NCBI RefSeq assembly: GCF_900091555.1
Contig: NZ_FMCX01000005.1
Location: 434,001-498,000 of the forward strand
Direction of reading: 5' to 3'
Length of the DNA: 64,000 nucleotides
DNA from: Micromonospora mirobrigensis
Lineage (GTDB): Bacteria; Actinomycetota; Actinomycetes; Mycobacteriales; Micromonosporaceae
Shown: one piece after another, positions 62,913-64,000 of the stretch
Position numbering within the stretch: position 1 is the stretch's first letter
How the letters are laid out: each line of letters starts with the position of its first letter
Program-made: the position numbers and the translations under genes
The notes under the pieces: generated by a model
Database searches by the model: none
What the model saw: only the letters and a program-made list of their open reading frames with translations
Told to the model about the DNA's origin: nothing

Positions 62913-63382
62913 ACGACAGCGATCGGGTGAGCCTGCGACCACGCAAGATCCGGCTGGTGTGCTGGACGTCGGCGGTCGTCCTGGTCGTGGTCTTCAGCCT
63001 GGCGGCCACCTCGCTGACCGGCCGGACCGGCGACGGCTACGGCAGCTTCCAGCGTGGTGACCAGGTCGCCATGATCGGCCTGGGTGTGCTCGGCGCGCTC
63101 GGCCTGCTGCTCTTCACCCGGCCCCGGGTGGAGGCGGACGCCCGGGGCGTACGCGTGCGTAACGTGACCGGCTCCTACGACCTGCCGTGGGAGGTCGTCC
63201 GGGGGGTCCGGTTCGACCGGGGCGCGCCGTGGGCCAGCCTCGAGCTGCACGACGACGACCTGCTGCCGATGGTCGCCCTCCAGGCCGCCGACAAGGAGCG
63301 GGCCGTGGCGGGCGTACGCGCCCTTCGCCGGCTGCACCAGGCCCACCTGGCCACCCTCGGCGAGCGCGCCCCCGGCCGCTGA
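62909..63382 (+). CDS. PH-domain (DUF-type) membrane protein
   Basis: A 157-residue protein with two membrane segments (about residues 17-34 and 51-69) and a C-terminal bacterial PH-like domain (RPRVEADARGVRVRNVTGSYDLPWEVVRGVRFDRGAPWASLEL). This is a common small actinobacterial membrane protein next to his genes; function unknown. GTG 62909 overlaps the transporter stop, and a CAGACT six bases upstream could add a leaderless promoter. Confidence 0.82.
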   Translation: MNDSDRVSLRPRKIRLVCWTSAVVLVVVFSLAATSLTGRTGDGYGSFQRGDQVAMIGLGVLGALGLLLFTRPRVEADARGVRVRNVTGSYDLPWEVVRGVRFDRGAPWASLELHDDDLLPMVALQAADKERAVAGVRALRRLHQAHLATLGERAPGR

Positions 63383-63421
63383 CCGGCCCACCCGGACCCC
63401 GGCCGCCGGTGGGTGCCCGGT

Positions 63422-63451
63422 TTGGGGTGCGACGTCGGCAGGGTGTAGTGT
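63422..63451 (+). promoter_or_regulatory. Candidate infC promoter
   Basis: TTGGGG (63422-63427) and TAGTGT (63446-63451) are 18 bp apart in the 333-bp PH gene-infC gap. A start near 63458 gives a leader of about 258 nt. The leader contains an unassigned short frame (63498-63701, up to 67 codons), whose coding status is unknown. Confidence 0.5.
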
Positions 63452-63617
63452 TAGCGAGTCGACCAGGCTGCCCCCGTGTCTCACGAGTGGGCGGCCGTTG
63501 AAGCGGAGCGCCTGCTCCCACCCGCGTCGCCGACGAGGCGTCCGGGTCCGGTCACCGGTTCCGGGGACACCCCGGTCCCGGATGCGCGACCATGTGGTCG
63601 TGCCGACCGGTCGAGCG

Positions 63618-63639
63618 GGCCCTGGCATGTGCCGGGGCC
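63618..63639 (+). terminator. Attenuator-like hairpin in the infC leader
   Basis: GGCCCTGGCA pairs with TGCCGGGGCC (one G-T wobble; the inner A-T pair probably opens, leaving an ATGT loop), and TTCTGCTTT follows. It ends 76 nt before the infC start, a place where infC operons are known to carry regulatory structures. Confidence 0.5.
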
Positions 63640-63715
63640 TTCTGCTTTCCGGGTCGCTCCCACCCGGGAGCTCCCGCGGGTCGGCACCGCAGGAGACTTG
63701 ACTCGAGGAGGCCAC

Positions 63716-64000
63716 ATCAGCGTCGAACCACGCGTGAACGAGCAGATCCGGGCACGTGAGGTCCGACTGGTCGGCCCTGAGGGTGAGCAGGTGGGCATCG
63801 TCCCGCTGGAGCGCGCCCTGCAGCTGGCCGCGGACGTCGACCTGGACCTGGTCGAGGTTGCGCCGATGGCGCGCCCGCCGGTGTGCAAGCTCATGGACTT
63901 CGGCAAGTTCAAGTACGAGAGCGCACTCAAGGCGCGCGAAGCGCGGCGTAACCAGCAGCAGACCGTCATCAAGGAAATGAAGCTCCGGCCGAAGATCGAC
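63716..64000 (+). CDS. infC: Translation initiation factor IF-3, 5' part, probable ATC start
   Basis: The open frame reads ISVEPRVNEQIRAREVRL, then GPEGEQVGIVPLERALQLA, VDLDLVEVAPMARPPVCKLMDFGKFKYE and VIKEMKLRPKID, clear IF-3 N-domain, linker and start of the C-domain. It runs off the window end. An ATC at 63716 lies four bases after the site GAGGAGG (63705-63711); the first standard codon, GTG 63734, lies 22 bases away from it. Rare AUU/AUC/AUA starts are the basis of IF-3 autoregulation in other bacteria. rpmI and rplT presumably follow outside the window. Confidence 0.93.
   Translation, partial: MSVEPRVNEQIRAREVRLVGPEGEQVGIVPLERALQLAADVDLDLVEVAPMARPPVCKLMDFGKFKYESALKAREARRNQQQTVIKEMKLRPKID

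Overview
The window is high-GC actinobacterial chromosome, most likely Micromonosporaceae (Micromonospora or a close relative). The evidence is very high third-position GC, many GTG starts, ATGA/GTGA gene overlaps, TAnnnT -10 boxes, an actinobacterial-type integration host factor, the developmental regulator BldD, a PriA without helicase motifs, and the DUF948 / DUF6167-like / alaS / ruvX / mltG / aroE order. The family assignment is inferred from gene order and sequence character; no 16S rRNA is present. About 93% of the window is coding. I saw no rRNA, tRNA, insertion sequence, phage gene or CRISPR array.

Layout. 0-8.3 kb: the 3' part of a proline-rich membrane protein, two small membrane proteins, then alaS, ruvX, mltG and aroE. 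8.6-22.1 kb: a co-directional glycan-export island sitting between aroE and aroC. It holds a secreted GH26-like hydrolase, a secreted beta-propeller protein, a hexapeptide acyltransferase, a Wzc-like copolymerase with a degenerate kinase domain, an O-antigen ligase/polymerase-like protein, a flippase, a PAPS-type sulfotransferase, an APH-fold phosphotransferase, a split Alg14/Alg13-like glycosyltransferase and a GT2. 22.1-28.6 kb: aroC-aroK, a second accessory insert (alpha/beta hydrolase, WYL regulator, CtaG-like and DUF2243 membrane proteins), then aroB-aroQ. 29-30.5 kb: efp-nusB, facing bldD across a strong bidirectional hairpin.

30.8-47.4 kb: pyrR-pyrB-pyrC-carA-carB-pyrD-bioA-pyrF, then mihF, a degenerate guanylate kinase homologue, rpoZ, coaBC, metK and priA. 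A PyrR-type RNA hairpin that can mask the pyrR ribosome-binding site precedes the operon. 47.4-53 kb: a P-loop kinase/ParB-like fusion, an orphan cytochrome P450, then def-fmt-rsmB. 53-56 kb: a septum-formation-family lipoprotein (minus strand), rpe and a REC-GGDEF protein. 56-60.5 kb: an FMN riboswitch and a complete riboflavin operon (ribD, ribE, a PnuC-like ribM, ribBA, ribH). 60.8-64 kb: hisE-hisG, a DMT-type membrane protein, a PH-domain protein and the 5' part of infC, which appears to start at ATC.

The genes fall into linked themes. These are translation and protein maturation (alaS, efp, nusB, def, fmt, rsmB, infC), biosynthetic operons (chorismate, pyrimidine, riboflavin, histidine), and surface and developmental control (the glycan island, BldD with an intact c-di-GMP-binding motif, and a GGDEF protein). 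The least ordinary items are the glycan island with its pseudo-kinase and sulfotransferase, the guanylate kinase homologue lacking its P-loop lysine, the kinase/ParB-like fusion, a TTA leucine codon in an AT-rich patch of pyrF, a rare-codon palindrome in carB, and several intergenic inverted repeats.
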